Shown piece after piece: positions 1 through 9,639 of a DNA stretch of 64,000 nt (position 1 is its first letter; each line of letters opens with the position of its first letter). Under the pieces are notes generated by a model. The model worked only from the letters and a program-made list of their open reading frames with translations. It had not been told where the DNA came from and made no database searches. The translations under genes and the position numbers were made by a program. The DNA comes from an uncultured Ferrimonas sp. (GTDB taxonomy: Bacteria; Pseudomonadota; Gammaproteobacteria; Enterobacterales; Shewanellaceae). The stretch is from assembly GCF_947489035.1 (NCBI RefSeq), contig NZ_CANLCI010000018.1, positions 20,921 to 84,920 of the forward strand. Reading direction: 5' to 3'.

Positions 1-336
1 AACTTCGAAGACAGCTGGCGCTACGCCGTGGGTGCGACTTATCAAGCCAACGACAAGGTGACTTTGCGGGCGGGTGTGGCGCTGGATGAAGGCGGTGTGT
101 CTGATGAAAACCGTACCTTAAGCATCCCTGATTCCGATCGTCTGTGGTTCTCTTTTGGTAGCGGCTACCAGCTGAGCGAAAACCTGAGCCTTGATTTGGC
201 ATTCACTTACATCAAGGCGGATTCTGCGACCATCAACGAATCCGTAGCGATTGCTGATGGCGTGAACGCTAACTTCAGCGGCGAACTGAGCGGTGACGTA
301 TGGCTGGCAGGTACTCAATTGAGCTACCGCTTCTAA
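1..336 (+). CDS. fadL: FadL-type long-chain fatty acid outer-membrane transporter, C-terminal fragment
   Basis: The frame is open from the first base of the window and encodes the last 111 residues; the start lies to the left. The fragment is a run of amphipathic beta-strands ending in Tyr-Arg-Phe, the terminal aromatic signature of outer-membrane barrels. A Trp-Arg strand followed by a 'SIPDSDRLWFSFG' segment matches the C-terminal strands of E. coli FadL as I know them. FadL carries long-chain fatty acids across the outer membrane for FadD and beta-oxidation. A strong hairpin terminator follows directly. Family assignment is fairly secure; the substrate is inferred. Confidence 0.85.
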   Translation, partial: NFEDSWRYAVGATYQANDKVTLRAGVALDEGGVSDENRTLSIPDSDRLWFSFGSGYQLSENLSLDLAFTYIKADSATINESVAIADGVNANFSGELSGDVWLAGTQLSYRF

Positions 337-364
337 GCGCTTGCTGTTAAGCCTTTCGCTGAAA

Positions 365-401
365 AAAAGCCCCCGCAACTGCACAGTTGCGGGGGCTTTT
401 T
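365..401. terminator. Bidirectional intrinsic terminator between fadL and the M15 peptidase gene
   Basis: An uninterrupted stem of about 17 bp (365-381 with 384-400) has a GC-rich core. It is flanked by an A-run on the left and a T-run on the right, so it can end the rightward fadL transcript and the leftward dapE-cluster transcript. Confidence 0.9.
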
Positions 402-417
402 GTTGGAACGGTAACGG

Positions 418-1092
418 TTATTGCGGCGGTGCGGCAATACGGTAGCAGTATTGCTCTACCAAGCCCGGCAATTGCGCCAAAATGCTGGCCTTCAGCTTAA
501 TGTCGCTGTGGCTTAAGGTGTGCTCAAGCAAGCTGAGATCGAACTGATTTAACAGGTGCGCGCTCACCGGTGCATAACTCAGGTGCCAGGGCTCTGGGGC
601 TACGCCACCAAGGGCTTGCTGATAAGGGCGGTAAAAACCGTAGGCCGACATATGCCGATTAAGCCATTGGCTTAGGGCAAAGTTGGGGCCACCTTGCTGG
701 TATTCCCACGGCTCCAGTTTAAGTTGCGCGGCGGGCAGGGCATTGGCGTCATACAGATCCAGGTCGGTGCCCCAATGATGGCGCGAGGTACCGGGCAGTG
801 CCGACCACGCCAAAATGGCATCCAACAGATCGGCGTCACTCATGGCGAGGGGATCACAGGCTTGGCCGTGACGATCCTGCAGTGGCCGCTGGCCGCTGGC
901 TTTGCCATTAAAAATCGCTAATTGGCGCTCAAAGCTACGCCACCCAGAAGCGAGCTGCAGATCAATGCCATCGGCCAATGCGGCTGCTTGCATGGCAACA
1001 AATGCCTTAGCGCAGCGGCGCTCCAGCTGTTGGGCTCCCACTGCTTCAAGGTGGCTTGGATCCAAGCCCAACAGCTGATGAGCACTTAGCAC
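418..1092 (-). CDS. M15-family D-alanyl-D-alanine carboxypeptidase-like metallopeptidase
   Basis: This 224-residue protein has the M15B (VanY-like) pattern: 'SGWRSFERQ', then '[10 protein letters not shown]' supplying a zinc His and Asp, and finally 'EPWHLSY' supplying the catalytic Glu and last zinc His. Such enzymes trim D-Ala from peptidoglycan stem peptides. I see no clear signal peptide, so its compartment is uncertain. The start is GTG and overlaps the end of dapE by 7 nt, which suggests translational coupling. Similar peptidases next to dapE are, to my recollection, common in Shewanella-like genomes. The preferred substrate (tetra- or pentapeptide) cannot be read from the sequence. Confidence 0.8.
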   Translation of the reverse strand: MLSAHQLLGLDPSHLEAVGAQQLERRCAKAFVAMQAAALADGIDLQLASGWRSFERQLAIFNGKASGQRPLQDRHGQACDPLAMSDADLLDAILAWSALPGTSRHHWGTDLDLYDANALPAAQLKLEPWEYQQGGPNFALSQWLNRHMSAYGFYRPYQQALGGVAPEPWHLSYAPVSAHLLNQFDLSLLEHTLSHSDIKLKASILAQLPGLVEQYCYRIAAPPQ

Positions 1093-2219
1093 AACAGATT
1101 CTCCAGCAAGCGTTCATACACCAGTGCCAAGGTATCCAAATCAGCTACCGAAACGCATTCGTTAACCTTATGGATGGTGTCGTTACGGGGGCCCAGCTCA
1201 ATCACTTGGGCGCCAGTAGGGGCGATAAAGCGACCATCACTGGTGCCGCCACTGGTTTGTGGATCCGTATGGTAGCCGGTGATCTGATGCACCGCGTCTT
1301 TGGTGGCCTGCAGCAGTTTGCCATCGCCGGTCAGGAAGGGTTCGCCGTTTAAGATCCAGCTTAAATCGTACTCTAGGCCATGGCGGTCAAAGATCGCCTG
1401 CACCCGCAGTTTAAGATCCTCAGCGTGACTTTCGGTGCAAAAACGGAAGTTAAATTGCACCTCTAGATCGCCAGGAACCACATTGGGTGCTCCGGTGCCA
1501 GCGGCGATGTTGGCGATTTGAAAACTGGTGGGAGGGAAGAATTCATTGCCATTATCCCAGCTGGTTTGTGCGAGTTCAGTGAGCGCTGGCGCGGCCAGAT
1601 GCACCGGGTTTTTGGCTAGATGTGGGTAGGCGACATGGCCTTGAATGCCATGCACGGTCAGGCTGCCGGTTAAGCTGCCGCGGCGACCATTTTTAATGAC
1701 GTCGCCCAGTTTATCGGTGCTGGAGGGCTCGCCCACCAGACACCAAGTGATCTTCTCGTTCCGCTGCTCTAGGGTTTCCACCACCTTGATGGTGCCATTG
1801 ATGAATGGCCCCTCTTCATCGGAGGTAATTAGAAACGCGATTGAGCCTTGGTGCTCTGGGTGACGCTGCACAAAGCGTTTGCTGGCAACCAGCATGGCCG
1901 CCAACGAGCCTTTCATGTCGGCGGCGCCACGGCCATGCAGCATGCCATCAATGATGGTGGGTTCAAACGGCGGTGTATGCCATTTGTCGAGATTGCCCAC
2001 AGGCACTACATCGGTGTGGCCAGCAAAACAAAACAGCGGCCCACTGTGGTTGCGGCGCGCCCACAGGTTGGTGGTATCCGCAAACACCATGGATTCGATA
2101 TCAAAGCCACAATCGCGCAGGTAATCGGCCATCAACTGCTGGCAGCCCGCGTCTTCTGGGGTAACGGATTCTCGGCTGATCAGCGCTTTAGCGAGGGTTA
2201 AGACTTCCGACTCAACCAT
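1086..2219 (-). CDS. dapE: Succinyl-diaminopimelate desuccinylase
   Basis: DapE hydrolyses N-succinyl-LL-diaminopimelate to LL-diaminopimelate and succinate in lysine and peptidoglycan-precursor synthesis. The 377-residue length is normal for this M20 dizinc peptidase. Metal and catalytic motifs are visible: '[11 protein letters not shown]' (His), 'GRGAADMKG' (bridging Asp), 'TSDEEGP' (catalytic Glu pair) and a C-terminal '[12 protein letters not shown]' with the last His ligand. The ATG overlaps the end of the upstream Spx-like gene by 8 nt, and the stop overlaps the M15 gene, so the three genes form one compact leftward unit. The yffB-dapE order is also found in E. coli. Confidence 0.95.
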   Translation of the reverse strand: MVESEVLTLAKALISRESVTPEDAGCQQLMADYLRDCGFDIESMVFADTTNLWARRNHSGPLFCFAGHTDVVPVGNLDKWHTPPFEPTIIDGMLHGRGAADMKGSLAAMLVASKRFVQRHPEHQGSIAFLITSDEEGPFINGTIKVVETLEQRNEKITWCLVGEPSSTDKLGDVIKNGRRGSLTGSLTVHGIQGHVAYPHLAKNPVHLAAPALTELAQTSWDNGNEFFPPTSFQIANIAAGTGAPNVVPGDLEVQFNFRFCTESHAEDLKLRVQAIFDRHGLEYDLSWILNGEPFLTGDGKLLQATKDAVHQITGYHTDPQTSGGTSDGRFIAPTGAQVIELGPRNDTIHKVNECVSVADLDTLALVYERLLENLLC

Positions 2220-2577
2220 GTTGGTTTAACCATAAGTCAAAGTCGGCCGCCTTAAAGCCAACATTTACGGCGCCGTTGACTTCAGCCACTGGGCGTTTAA
2301 CTAGGGTTGGGTTGGCCAGCATCAACGACAACGCTTTGGCTTGGTCAACCTCTTGCTTGTCGGCGTCGTCCAGCTGACGCCAGCTGGTTGAGCGGGTATT
2401 CAGCAAGGTTTTAAATTCTACTTGGCCAAGCCAGCGTTCAATTGTGGCTTGATCCAGCCCTTGTTCGCGAAAATCGTGAAATTGATAGCTGCGATCTTGC
2501 TGCTCCAAGTGCTTGCGTGCCTTCTTAACGGTGTCGCAATTTTTAATGCCGAATAAAACCAGGCTAGCGTCTGACAT
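2212..2577 (-). CDS. ArsC/Spx-family thioredoxin-fold protein (YffB-like)
   Basis: This 121-residue protein belongs to the ArsC/Spx/MgsR family. It has one N-terminal cysteine in '[11 protein letters not shown]' where thioredoxins carry CxxC, then '[10 protein letters not shown]' and 'KRPV', all typical of the YffB branch. No arsenate reductase activity is implied; the E. coli homologue is linked to glutathione-dependent thiol chemistry at best. The start chosen is the ATG at 2577, which follows an AGGGA ribosome site. The open frame continues further upstream, but that extension is not conserved in type and overlaps the promoter of the divergent DUF1223 gene. It leads the dapE cluster. Confidence 0.88.
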   Translation of the reverse strand: MSDASLVLFGIKNCDTVKKARKHLEQQDRSYQFHDFREQGLDQATIERWLGQVEFKTLLNTRSTSWRQLDDADKQEVDQAKALSLMLANPTLVKRPVAEVNGAVNVGFKAADFDLWLNQHG

Positions 2578-2756
2578 GGAAGCGGTCCCTTTGATTGTGA
2601 TTGTTATGCCATTTTCATCAGCATAACAAAGCCACCGTGGGGGTACACCCGTATGGCCGCGGTTAGTGATGGAATGATTAGCATTTGCCCAGTGGTTGAA
2701 CGCGAGAGTCTGTTTTGCGGGTCTGTTACTTCGAATGATGGATAAGGAGCAAGCCG

Positions 2757-3626
2757 ATGACAGCGGATCCCGAGCCCGCGAATCCATGCCGGAGTAACGT
2801 CTGGCCACTGCAGATGCTGATTGTGGTCGCTGGATTATTGTTACTGGGAAGCGCATTGGCGCAACCACCACTGAACACACAACCATTGAGCCAAGTTAGG
2901 CTGCACAGCAGCGATGAACCGGCTTATTTAGTCGAGCTGTATACATCGCAAGGTTGCAGCAGTTGCCCACCGGCGGAGCAGTGGTTGTCGCGCTATGCTG
3001 AGGAACCTTTGCTGTGGCAGCGTTATTTTCCACTGGCCTACCATGTGGATTATTGGGATTTTATCGGCTGGCGCGATCCCTTCGCCCAAGCGCAATATAC
3101 GCAGCGACAGCAGCAACTGCGGCGTAATGGCGGCAGTCGCGGGATCTACACGCCACAGTTTGCGGTTAATGGGCAAGAGTGGCGGGGTTGGTTTGCCCCC
3201 GAAGCCGACAAAGTGCTGCCAATGGCGATAGCAAGACAAGGGCAGCTATCGGTGCAGGCGGGACCGCAGTTTCTGGCTGAGTATCGCCGCGTAGCCACCG
3301 GCCTTGCGGCCACTGTCGGCAAGAACACCGACGGTGGCCGCTATCAGCTGCATCTGGCGCTGGTTGGGGTAGGATTAAGCACCAACGTTGACGCCGGTGA
3401 AAACCGCAATCGCCAGCTAAAACACAGCTTTACTGTGCTGGCTTATCAGCAAAGTACACCGCTTGTCGCCACTGAGCCGTGGCTGGAATTTACCTTGCCG
3501 CCGTTTGAATCGCCGCTGACGGTTGAGGCTCAGAAGTTCGCGTTGGTGGCGTGGGTAACCGCGGCGGAGCTGCCGTTACAGATTGCGGCAGATTGGGTGA
3601 GCATTGAGGGGGAGGGAGTGCCGTAG
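2757..3626 (+). CDS. DUF1223 secreted thioredoxin-like protein
   Basis: This 289-residue protein begins at an ATG preceded by an AAGGAG site. The N-terminus has a polar stretch of about 18 residues, then a hydrophobic segment ending near 'GSALA', consistent with Sec export. The mature part opens with 'YTSQGCSSCPPAE', a CxxC motif in a thioredoxin-like strand-helix turn that defines DUF1223, followed by 'HVDYWDFIGWRDPFA' and 'YTPQFAVNG', also typical. Its biochemical role is unknown; a periplasmic thiol-disulfide function is only an inference from the CxxC. It diverges from the dapE cluster and converges on crr. Confidence 0.85.
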   Translation: MTADPEPANPCRSNVWPLQMLIVVAGLLLLGSALAQPPLNTQPLSQVRLHSSDEPAYLVELYTSQGCSSCPPAEQWLSRYAEEPLLWQRYFPLAYHVDYWDFIGWRDPFAQAQYTQRQQQLRRNGGSRGIYTPQFAVNGQEWRGWFAPEADKVLPMAIARQGQLSVQAGPQFLAEYRRVATGLAATVGKNTDGGRYQLHLALVGVGLSTNVDAGENRNRQLKHSFTVLAYQQSTPLVATEPWLEFTLPPFESPLTVEAQKFALVAWVTAAELPLQIAADWVSIEGEGVP

Positions 3627-3643
3627 GCGCTTGGCCAAGCGAA

Positions 3644-3676
3644 GAAGACGAGAGCGGCGTGGCCGTTCTCGTCTTC
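3644..3676. terminator. Long hairpin between convergent DUF1223 gene and crr
   Basis: A 14-bp stem (3644-3657 with 3663-3676, one G-U pair) with a 5-nt loop sits in the 58-bp gap between two converging genes. There is no strong T-run on either side, so its efficiency as an intrinsic terminator is uncertain. Confidence 0.55.
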
Positions 3677-3684
3677 CATTGGAA

Positions 3685-4194
3685 TTACATTTCGATCAGC
3701 AGCATTGGGGTGATCCCCGCTTCTACATCGCCTTCGTGCTTGGTCATCAATTTCACGTCTTCCATGTTGGCGATAACCACTGGGGTCAGCACGCTTTTGG
3801 CGTGTTCTTGCAGGTACTCTAAATCAAATTCTAGAATGGGATCGCCGGCTCTCACTTGCTGGCCTTCTTCGGCTAATCGCTTAAAACCGGTGCCGCGTAA
3901 CTCAACGGTATCGATGCCGAAGTGAACAAAAATCTCTAACCCCAATGGGGATTCCATCGCAAAGGCGTGGTTGGCGTCGAAAATGCGACCAATGGTGCCA
4001 TCAATCGGAGCCACAACTTGGTGGCCGCTGGGATCAATCGCAAGGCCGTCGCCGACAATTTTTTCAGAAAAAACCACATCCGGGACTTTTTCAATTGGCA
4101 CTAATTGACCAGAAACCGGCGCGACGATCTCCACCCCTTCAACAGGTGGTTCGCGATTATCGATAATGCGTCGAAGGCGGCTCAAAAAACCCAT
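3685..4194 (-). CDS. crr: PTS glucose-type enzyme IIA (EIIA-Glc)
   Basis: EIIA-Glc receives phosphate from HPr, passes it to sugar-specific IIB domains, and regulates adenylate cyclase and sugar permeases. The 169-residue length equals that of E. coli Crr. His76 in 'ANHAFAM' and His91 in 'FVHFGIDTVEL' match the paired active-site histidines H75 and H90. It is the last gene of the ptsH-ptsI-crr unit, 21 bp after ptsI. It ends at a hairpin shared with the converging DUF1223 gene. No membrane IIBC is encoded nearby, so the sugar it serves is unknown. Confidence 0.96.
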   Translation of the reverse strand: MGFLSRLRRIIDNREPPVEGVEIVAPVSGQLVPIEKVPDVVFSEKIVGDGLAIDPSGHQVVAPIDGTIGRIFDANHAFAMESPLGLEIFVHFGIDTVELRGTGFKRLAEEGQQVRAGDPILEFDLEYLQEHAKSVLTPVVIANMEDVKLMTKHEGDVEAGITPMLLIEM

Positions 4195-4215
4195 TAATTA
4201 CCCCTGTTATATACG

Positions 4216-5907
4216 TTATTGGGACATGGCACTGTCTGTCATCTTAGTTGCTTTTTGATAAGCATTACAACCGATTAACAGATTTTGTAATTGCTCATTA
4301 GTGCTGCATTGCAGCGCCTTTTGACGCAACGGCTGGGCATCGCAGTAACTAAAGTGTGACAGAAGATACTTCACTTCGCCTGCTCGATTTGGTGCGATGC
4401 TAAATTTGCTGATCCCCAGTGCCAATAACAGTGGTACTGCCCGAAGATCAGCGCCCAGTTCGCCACAAATCGACAACGGCAATTGCTGTTGTTGGCATTG
4501 GCGAGCGATCTGGTCAATCAGCCGGATCACCGGTGGGCTTAAATCGGGAAAATGTGGACTGACATGGCCATTGTTGCGATCGGCCGCCAAGCAGTATTGA
4601 GCCAAGTCGTTGCTGCCAATACTGGCAAAATCCACTAAAGGTGCCAGTTGGTCAATCATTAATGCGGCGGCGGGGGTTTCAATCATCACCCCGATTGGCA
4701 GCGGCGTTAACAATCCCAGCGCCTGTTGCTCGGCGGCGATCATCATTTTGGCGCTGTGCAACTCTTCAACCAAGCTCACCATCGGCAGCAACAGCTGCAC
4801 GGGATGATCTTGGGCAACGCGGATAATCGCTCGCAGTTGATCGCGCAGGTGTTGACCGTGATCGCGACCCAACCGAATGGCCCGTAGCCCTAAGGCCGGA
4901 TTGGCTTGCGGCTGTGATAGCCCCGGCAGATCTTTATCGGCACCAAAATCGAAGGTGCGGATCACCAAGGGTTTGCCTTCCAACCGTGCGGCAATGGCAC
5001 GGTAATGCTGATACTGCTGCGCTTCCGTTGGCCACTGGCCACTGGCGAGGTACAGCAGCTCGGTGCGTAATAACCCCACCCCATCCAGTTGATTGGCGTG
5101 AATGGCCTCGCATTCATCAAGGCTGCCAATGTTGCCCCCCAGCCACAGCGAGTGACCATCAGCGGTGCGGGCAGGCTGCTGGCGGGCAAGGTTGTAATGT
5201 TGCTGTCGTTGCTGCCAATGGTGCTGAATGGCATCGAACTGCAGTAAATCGTCGCGATGGTTGGCAATGGTGATCTGGCCGCTGTCACCATCTAACATGG
5301 ATGGGCCTGGACTTAAGCGGCTGCAGCCATCGGCCAAAATGATGGCCGGAATGGCGGCGGCACGAATTAATATCGCCAGATGATCAGTAAGGCTGCCGTG
5401 CTCTAAGACCAAACCACTGAGATTGGCTTTGGGCAGTTGGATAAACTCGGCGGCGGTGAGATCCGGCAACAGCAACACCGTGGGTTGCTCGAATTGGCTG
5501 GGGAATTGCAGTTGATCGCCACTGCAGCGGCGGCTAAGTCGTTGGCCTAGGTAGCGTAAGTCGGTGGCGCGTTTGGCCAGTTCGGGTTGTGGCAGCTGGG
5601 CAATTTGCGCCGCAAACTGATCAAACTCCAGCCAAATGGCTTGGGCTAATGCCACCCCTTGCTGTTGCCGTCGTTCAATGCCATCCAGCAGTTCAGGATC
5701 GCTCAGTAGCAGCCAGTCGGCTTCTAACAGTTGCCGTTGGTTGTCACTCAGATCCTCACGCTGAGCCAACTGCTGCAGCACTTGAGCTTCTTGCCCAAGC
5801 AGATCCCGTAAGCAGATCGCTTGGGCGTGTTGCCGCTGCTGACATTGGCTAAGGTGGCCAAGGGCAAGGCCGGGGCTGATGGCAACACCAGAGTAGACTT
5901 TAGACAT
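4216..5907 (-). CDS. ptsI: PTS enzyme I (phosphoenolpyruvate-protein phosphotransferase), divergent
   Basis: Enzyme I takes phosphate from phosphoenolpyruvate and transfers it to HPr. The 563-residue protein has the N-terminal HPr-binding domain, the swivelling phosphohistidine domain with His176 in 'GSLTDHLAIL', and a C-terminal PEP-binding barrel with 'GLLRTELLYL', 'VIRTFDFGADKD', 'IGSNDLAQY' and 'SICGELGAD' (catalytic Cys). The phosphohistidine motif reads Thr-Asp-His where E. coli EI has Thr-Ser-His, and overall identity to E. coli EI looks modest. It lies 17 bp after ptsH and before crr, which supports the general sugar PTS rather than PtsP. Confidence 0.93.
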   Translation of the reverse strand: MSKVYSGVAISPGLALGHLSQCQQRQHAQAICLRDLLGQEAQVLQQLAQREDLSDNQRQLLEADWLLLSDPELLDGIERRQQQGVALAQAIWLEFDQFAAQIAQLPQPELAKRATDLRYLGQRLSRRCSGDQLQFPSQFEQPTVLLLPDLTAAEFIQLPKANLSGLVLEHGSLTDHLAILIRAAAIPAIILADGCSRLSPGPSMLDGDSGQITIANHRDDLLQFDAIQHHWQQRQQHYNLARQQPARTADGHSLWLGGNIGSLDECEAIHANQLDGVGLLRTELLYLASGQWPTEAQQYQHYRAIAARLEGKPLVIRTFDFGADKDLPGLSQPQANPALGLRAIRLGRDHGQHLRDQLRAIIRVAQDHPVQLLLPMVSLVEELHSAKMMIAAEQQALGLLTPLPIGVMIETPAAALMIDQLAPLVDFASIGSNDLAQYCLAADRNNGHVSPHFPDLSPPVIRLIDQIARQCQQQQLPLSICGELGADLRAVPLLLALGISKFSIAPNRAGEVKYLLSHFSYCDAQPLRQKALQCSTNEQLQNLLIGCNAYQKATKMTDSAMSQ

Positions 5908-5924
5908 CCTTGTCTCCGCGCAAT

Positions 5925-6182
5925 TTAGCTGAGGGTTTGCAACAAGGCGATCAGTTCATTGACCGCCTGTTCGGCATCAACGCCGTCTGCCGCTACCGTG
6001 ACTTCACAACCGTGGCACAGATTGAGCATCTGCAGCCGGAACAGGCTTTTGCCATTGGCGGTTTGGCCATTGCAGAGAATATTGATGTCGGCTTGGTATT
6101 GCTGGGCTTGTTTCACCAATACCGCGGCAGGGCGAGTGTGGATCCCGTGTGGGGCCGCGATGACAACTTGGCGTTGGTACAT
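5925..6182 (-). CDS. ptsH: Phosphocarrier protein HPr
   Basis: HPr shuttles phosphate from enzyme I to IIA proteins. It is 85 residues, the same length as E. coli HPr. The active His15 lies in 'PHGIHTRPAA', and the regulatory-site-like segment 'GKSLFRLQ' is present. The ATG at 6182 is chosen because translation from it gives the exact family length; the longer upstream open frame runs through the cysK terminator. It is first in the leftward ptsH-ptsI-crr unit, just after a possible promoter at 6219-6248. Confidence 0.95.
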   Translation of the reverse strand: MYQRQVVIAAPHGIHTRPAAVLVKQAQQYQADINILCNGQTANGKSLFRLQMLNLCHGCEVTVAADGVDAEQAVNELIALLQTLS

Positions 6183-6218
6183 AATTATCCAAGGTTTGGT
6201 GGCAAGAAACTGGCCATC

Positions 6219-6248
6219 AGCATAAAGGCGAAGTTGAACGCAGGTCAA
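6219..6248 (-). promoter_or_regulatory. ptsH: Candidate sigma-70 promoter for ptsH-ptsI-crr
   Basis: Read on the minus strand, TTGACC (6248-6243) is followed after 18 bp by TATGCT (6224-6219). It sits between the cysK terminator and ptsH, which would let the PTS unit be transcribed on its own. Assigned by eye only. Confidence 0.45.
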
Positions 6249-6260
6249 ATCCCCACAACG

Positions 6261-6286
6261 AAAAAGGGCAGCCAAGCGGCTGCCCT
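6261..6286 (-). terminator. cysK: cysK intrinsic terminator
   Basis: An 8-bp GC-rich stem (6266-6273 with 6278-6285) with a 4-nt loop is followed in the leftward direction by five Ts. It separates cysK from ptsH. Confidence 0.85.
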
Positions 6287-6306
6287 GTTCAACCAATCGC
6301 TGCTGC

Positions 6307-7281
6307 TTACTGCAAGTTTTCGGCGTCGCTGAACATCCCCGCAAACAGCGCGGAAGATAAGTAGCGCTCGGAAGCCGATGGCAGCACCACGACAATGGTT
6401 TTGTCTTTCAGTGCTGGGTTTGCGGCAATCAGTTTGTTGACTGCAACAACGGCGGCACCAGAGCTGATCCCCGCTAAGATCCCTTCTTCTTCCATTAAGC
6501 GGCGGGCCATGGCGATGGCGTCGTCGTTATCCACCTGTATGGCTTCATCCACCAAGCTTAAATCCAAGTTTCCAGGGATGAAGCCCGCGCCAATCCCCTG
6601 AATTTTGTGCGGTCCTGGGGTCAGTGATTCGCCTTTGAGTGCCTGGGTGATCACCGGTGAATCGGTTGGCTCAACGGCAACGGTGTACACCGCTTTGTCT
6701 TTGGTGTGCTTCAGGTAGCGGGCCGTACCCGTGATGGTGCCGCCGGTGCCAACGCCAGCCACAAACACGTCCACTTCACCATCGGTGTCTTCCCAGATCT
6801 CTGGGCCGGTGGTTTTTTCGTGAATGGCGGGGTTGGCAGGGTTTTCAAACTGCTGCAGCAGCACGTATTTGTCTGGGTTGCTGTCGCGGATCTCCTCCGC
6901 TTTGGCTACGGCACCTTTCATCCCTTTCGCGCCTTCGGTTAACACCAAGTTGGCGCCTAAAGCCTTCAACAGTTTACGGCGCTCAAGGCTCATGGTGTTG
7001 GGCATGGTTAGGGTGAGTTTGTAACCGCGAGAAGCCGCCACAAAAGCCAAGGCGATGCCAGTGTTACCAGAGGTGGGCTCGATGATCTCTTTGCCTTGGA
7101 TCAGCAGCCCCTGTTTTTCGGCTTCCCAGATCATGTTGGCACCCAAGCGGCACTTGACGCTGAATGATGGGTTACGAGCTTCCACTTTGGCCAGCACGTT
7201 GCTGCCTTCGGTTACGCGGTTAAGGCGAACCAGCGGGGTGTTGCCGATGGTAAGTGAATTGTCCTGATAAATTTTGGCCAT
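6307..7281 (-). CDS. cysK: Cysteine synthase A (O-acetylserine sulfhydrylase)
   Basis: CysK makes cysteine from O-acetylserine and sulfide with pyridoxal phosphate. The 324-residue protein has the PLP lysine Lys43 in 'SVKCRLG', the substrate loop 'PTSGNTG' and the phosphate-binding '[10 protein letters not shown]'. The sequence '[13 protein letters not shown]' near the N-terminus is close to E. coli CysK. The ATG at 7281 is chosen because it follows an AGGAA site and gives the usual MxKIYxDNS start; a start 7 codons upstream is possible but less likely. It is transcribed ahead of the PTS genes but has its own terminator. Confidence 0.96.
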   Translation of the reverse strand: MAKIYQDNSLTIGNTPLVRLNRVTEGSNVLAKVEARNPSFSVKCRLGANMIWEAEKQGLLIQGKEIIEPTSGNTGIALAFVAASRGYKLTLTMPNTMSLERRKLLKALGANLVLTEGAKGMKGAVAKAEEIRDSNPDKYVLLQQFENPANPAIHEKTTGPEIWEDTDGEVDVFVAGVGTGGTITGTARYLKHTKDKAVYTVAVEPTDSPVITQALKGESLTPGPHKIQGIGAGFIPGNLDLSLVDEAIQVDNDDAIAMARRLMEEEGILAGISSGAAVVAVNKLIAANPALKDKTIVVVLPSASERYLSSALFAGMFSDAENLQ

Positions 7282-7320
7282 TGGGCGTTCCTGCGATGAC
7301 ATAAAAAAGTAAACCGACTG

Positions 7321-7347
7321 TTTATAGTCTAAGCATATCGAGGCTAA
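7321..7347 (-). promoter_or_regulatory. cysK: Possible cysK promoter
   Basis: On the minus strand a good -10 (TATAAA, 7326-7321) lies 15 bp after a poor -35 (TTAGCC, 7347-7342). Weak -35 elements are usual in CysB-activated promoters, but I cannot show a CysB site. The rest of the 297-bp gap to malQ holds no gene I can support. Confidence 0.3.
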
Positions 7348-7578
7348 CCGTGGCGGGAAGTGATGGTTCGTTATCTGTTATCGCGATTTGGAATAAAGGA
7401 TTGAAAAATAGCTATATGTAATCAAGCCGCCGCCGTGGCCAAGACGCCGATCCCACGACAGCGCCGATGACAAATAGATGAATAAACGTTAACGCGTTGG
7501 TTGATGGCCAGATTGGCTTCTACGCTTGTTGTGATAACGAATTAAAGCAACCACAGTTCACAAGGAAGTGAGGCATGA

Positions 7579-9639
7579 GTGCTTGAGAAACTGCTGTATT
7601 TGCAGGGTGTCGGCTCGGAGTTCATCAATTGTGCGGGGCAGTCCATCGCCATTCCAGCGCCAGCGCGGCGTGCGCTGTTGGCGCAGATGGCGCCGCAGCT
7701 GTTTGATGGTCAGCAACGGTTATTAGCACAGCCAGCTGAGCAACAGATCCAGCGATTGGATGCACAGCAGTGGCAACAACCCTTGCCAGCTTGGCAGCAC
7801 AGCGAGCAGCACCAGCCCAACCTTGAGATCTACTTGCCGGAGCACACCCCCGTTGAGGGCGAGTTGCTACTGCAATTAGAACAACAACCATCGCCACAAT
7901 CCCAGCAGCGATTTTCGCTGCAGCAATTTCCGCGGCATAACAACGGGGAATACTATCTTGGCCAGCAGCGTTATTTACGCTGGCAACTGGATTGTACGGC
8001 GTTGCAGCTGCCCTGCGGTTACCACCAGATACAGCTGTTACTACCCCAAGGGCAGTTTGATGGCCAATGGGTGATCACCCCAGCCCATGCTTATCACGGT
8101 GCTCCCGCGCGGGCATGGGGGTTATTGCTGTCGCTGTATACGCTGCGCAGTGATGCCAATTGGGGCATTGGCGATTTTGGCGATCTTAGACGGCTGTGCC
8201 GCTGGTCGGCCAAATATGGGGTGGATTACATTCAGCTCAACCCTTTGCATGCCCTTGAGCCAAGCCAACCGCAACAGTGCAGCCCCTATCGCCCCAGCGA
8301 TCGCAGCTTTTTAAACCCACTTTACATCGATATCAGCCAAGTGAGCGGCTATCGAGCCTGCCAACTGCAATTCAGTGGCCGCCGCTGGCAGCAGCCGTTG
8401 CAACAGCTTCGGCAAGCGCAGTGGCTCGATTACCCCGCCATTAGCGCGTTAAAACTGGCGGCACTAGAACAGCTGTACCAGCACTTTTGCAGCCACCAAC
8501 TGAAGCTGACCAGCGCCGCGGCGCAGCAATTTACTGCCTTTGTGGCGGCGGGCGGAACCGCACTGCAACGGTTTGCACAGCAGCAAGGCAAAGGGTTAAT
8601 TGGCACCCAAGCAGACCCCCAGTTTCACTGTTTTTTGCAGTATGTGGCCGAGCAACAGCTGGCTCAATGCCATGCCAGTGCGCTGGCGGCGGGCATGCGG
8701 ATTGGCTTAGTGCGCGATTTAGCGGTGGGCGTGGCACCGGATGGGGCCGAAACCAGCGCCAGCCAGGCGCCGTTTTGCCCCCACAGCAGCATTGGCGCGC
8801 CGCCAGATCCGTTTGCACCACAGGGGCAAAACTGGGGCCTCGCCCCCTTTGATCCGGTTGCCTTAAAGCAACAGCATTTTCGCCATTTTATCGAATTACT
8901 GCGGGCCAACATGCGCCACTGCGGGGCCCTGCGGCTGGATCACATCATGGCGCTGAATCGCTTGTGGTGGTGGGCCGATCCTGAACAAGGGGGTTACGTG
9001 CATTACCCCCAAAACACCATGCTGGCTTTATTGTGCTTAGAGAGCCAGCGCCACGGGTGCAGCGTGATTGGCGAGGACTTAGGCACGGTGCCGCCAGAGC
9101 TAGCCGGGGCGCTGCAACAAGCGCAGGTCGTGCGGAATGAATTGCTGTATTTCTTTTATCAGGATGGTCAATTTCGAGATCCCAACCACTGCAAGAGTAA
9201 TGCCCAGATGATGCTGGCCAACCACGATGTGGCGCCGTTAGCGGGGTGGTGGCAAGGGCGGGATCTGCAACTGCGGCGCGAAATCGGGCTGCTGAGTGAC
9301 AACGAATTCGCCCCAGCGCGACTGCAGCGGCAGCAACAAAAGGCCGATCTGCTGCGCTGGTTAGGGATTGATGGCGATATTGAGCAGCCATGGCAACGGC
9401 AGTGGCTAATCCAGCTGCTGGCCACCGTAGCGGCAGGAAACGCGCGCTTTATCGGGGTGCAGTTGGTTGACGTTTGTGCGGAAACCGAATCGGTCAACGT
9501 GCCGGGTACGTGGCGCCAGTACCGCAATTGGCAGCGACGAATGACCCTGTCGTTAGCGCAGCTGGAACAGCAGCACCATCACACGATGGCCGCATTGCAG
9601 CGTGCCGCAGAGCAGGGATTTTCACGGGGGCAGGGATGA
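7579..9639 (+). CDS. malQ: 4-alpha-glucanotransferase (amylomaltase)
   Basis: MalQ transfers 4-alpha-glucan segments between maltodextrins. This 686-residue GH77 enzyme shows the nucleophile Asp454 in '[15 protein letters not shown]', the acid/base Glu499 in 'GEDLGTVP' and Asp550 in '[10 protein letters not shown]'. The start is GTG at 7579; the ATG four bases upstream is out of frame and meets TGA after three codons. The AAGGAAG site at 7562-7568 can serve either. It heads the glycogen operon, where it probably recycles short glucans released by GlgP and GlgX. It ends in an ATGA overlap with glgB. Confidence 0.95.
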   Translation: MLEKLLYLQGVGSEFINCAGQSIAIPAPARRALLAQMAPQLFDGQQRLLAQPAEQQIQRLDAQQWQQPLPAWQHSEQHQPNLEIYLPEHTPVEGELLLQLEQQPSPQSQQRFSLQQFPRHNNGEYYLGQQRYLRWQLDCTALQLPCGYHQIQLLLPQGQFDGQWVITPAHAYHGAPARAWGLLLSLYTLRSDANWGIGDFGDLRRLCRWSAKYGVDYIQLNPLHALEPSQPQQCSPYRPSDRSFLNPLYIDISQVSGYRACQLQFSGRRWQQPLQQLRQAQWLDYPAISALKLAALEQLYQHFCSHQLKLTSAAAQQFTAFVAAGGTALQRFAQQQGKGLIGTQADPQFHCFLQYVAEQQLAQCHASALAAGMRIGLVRDLAVGVAPDGAETSASQAPFCPHSSIGAPPDPFAPQGQNWGLAPFDPVALKQQHFRHFIELLRANMRHCGALRLDHIMALNRLWWWADPEQGGYVHYPQNTMLALLCLESQRHGCSVIGEDLGTVPPELAGALQQAQVVRNELLYFFYQDGQFRDPNHCKSNAQMMLANHDVAPLAGWWQGRDLQLRREIGLLSDNEFAPARLQRQQQKADLLRWLGIDGDIEQPWQRQWLIQLLATVAAGNARFIGVQLVDVCAETESVNVPGTWRQYRNWQRRMTLSLAQLEQQHHHTMAALQRAAEQGFSRGQG

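Noticed and set aside
2578..2886. N-terminal extension of the YffB-like gene
   Set aside because: The conserved protein begins at the ATG with a good ribosome site at 2577; the extension is atypical and overlaps the divergent DUF1223 gene.
6183..6395. Longer HPr beginning within cysK
   Set aside because: HPr is 85 residues from the ATG at 6182, and the extension would run through the cysK terminator.
9474..9635. Upstream start for glgB inside malQ
   Set aside because: The product up to 9635 is unlike GlgB, and the ATGA overlap gives the expected length.
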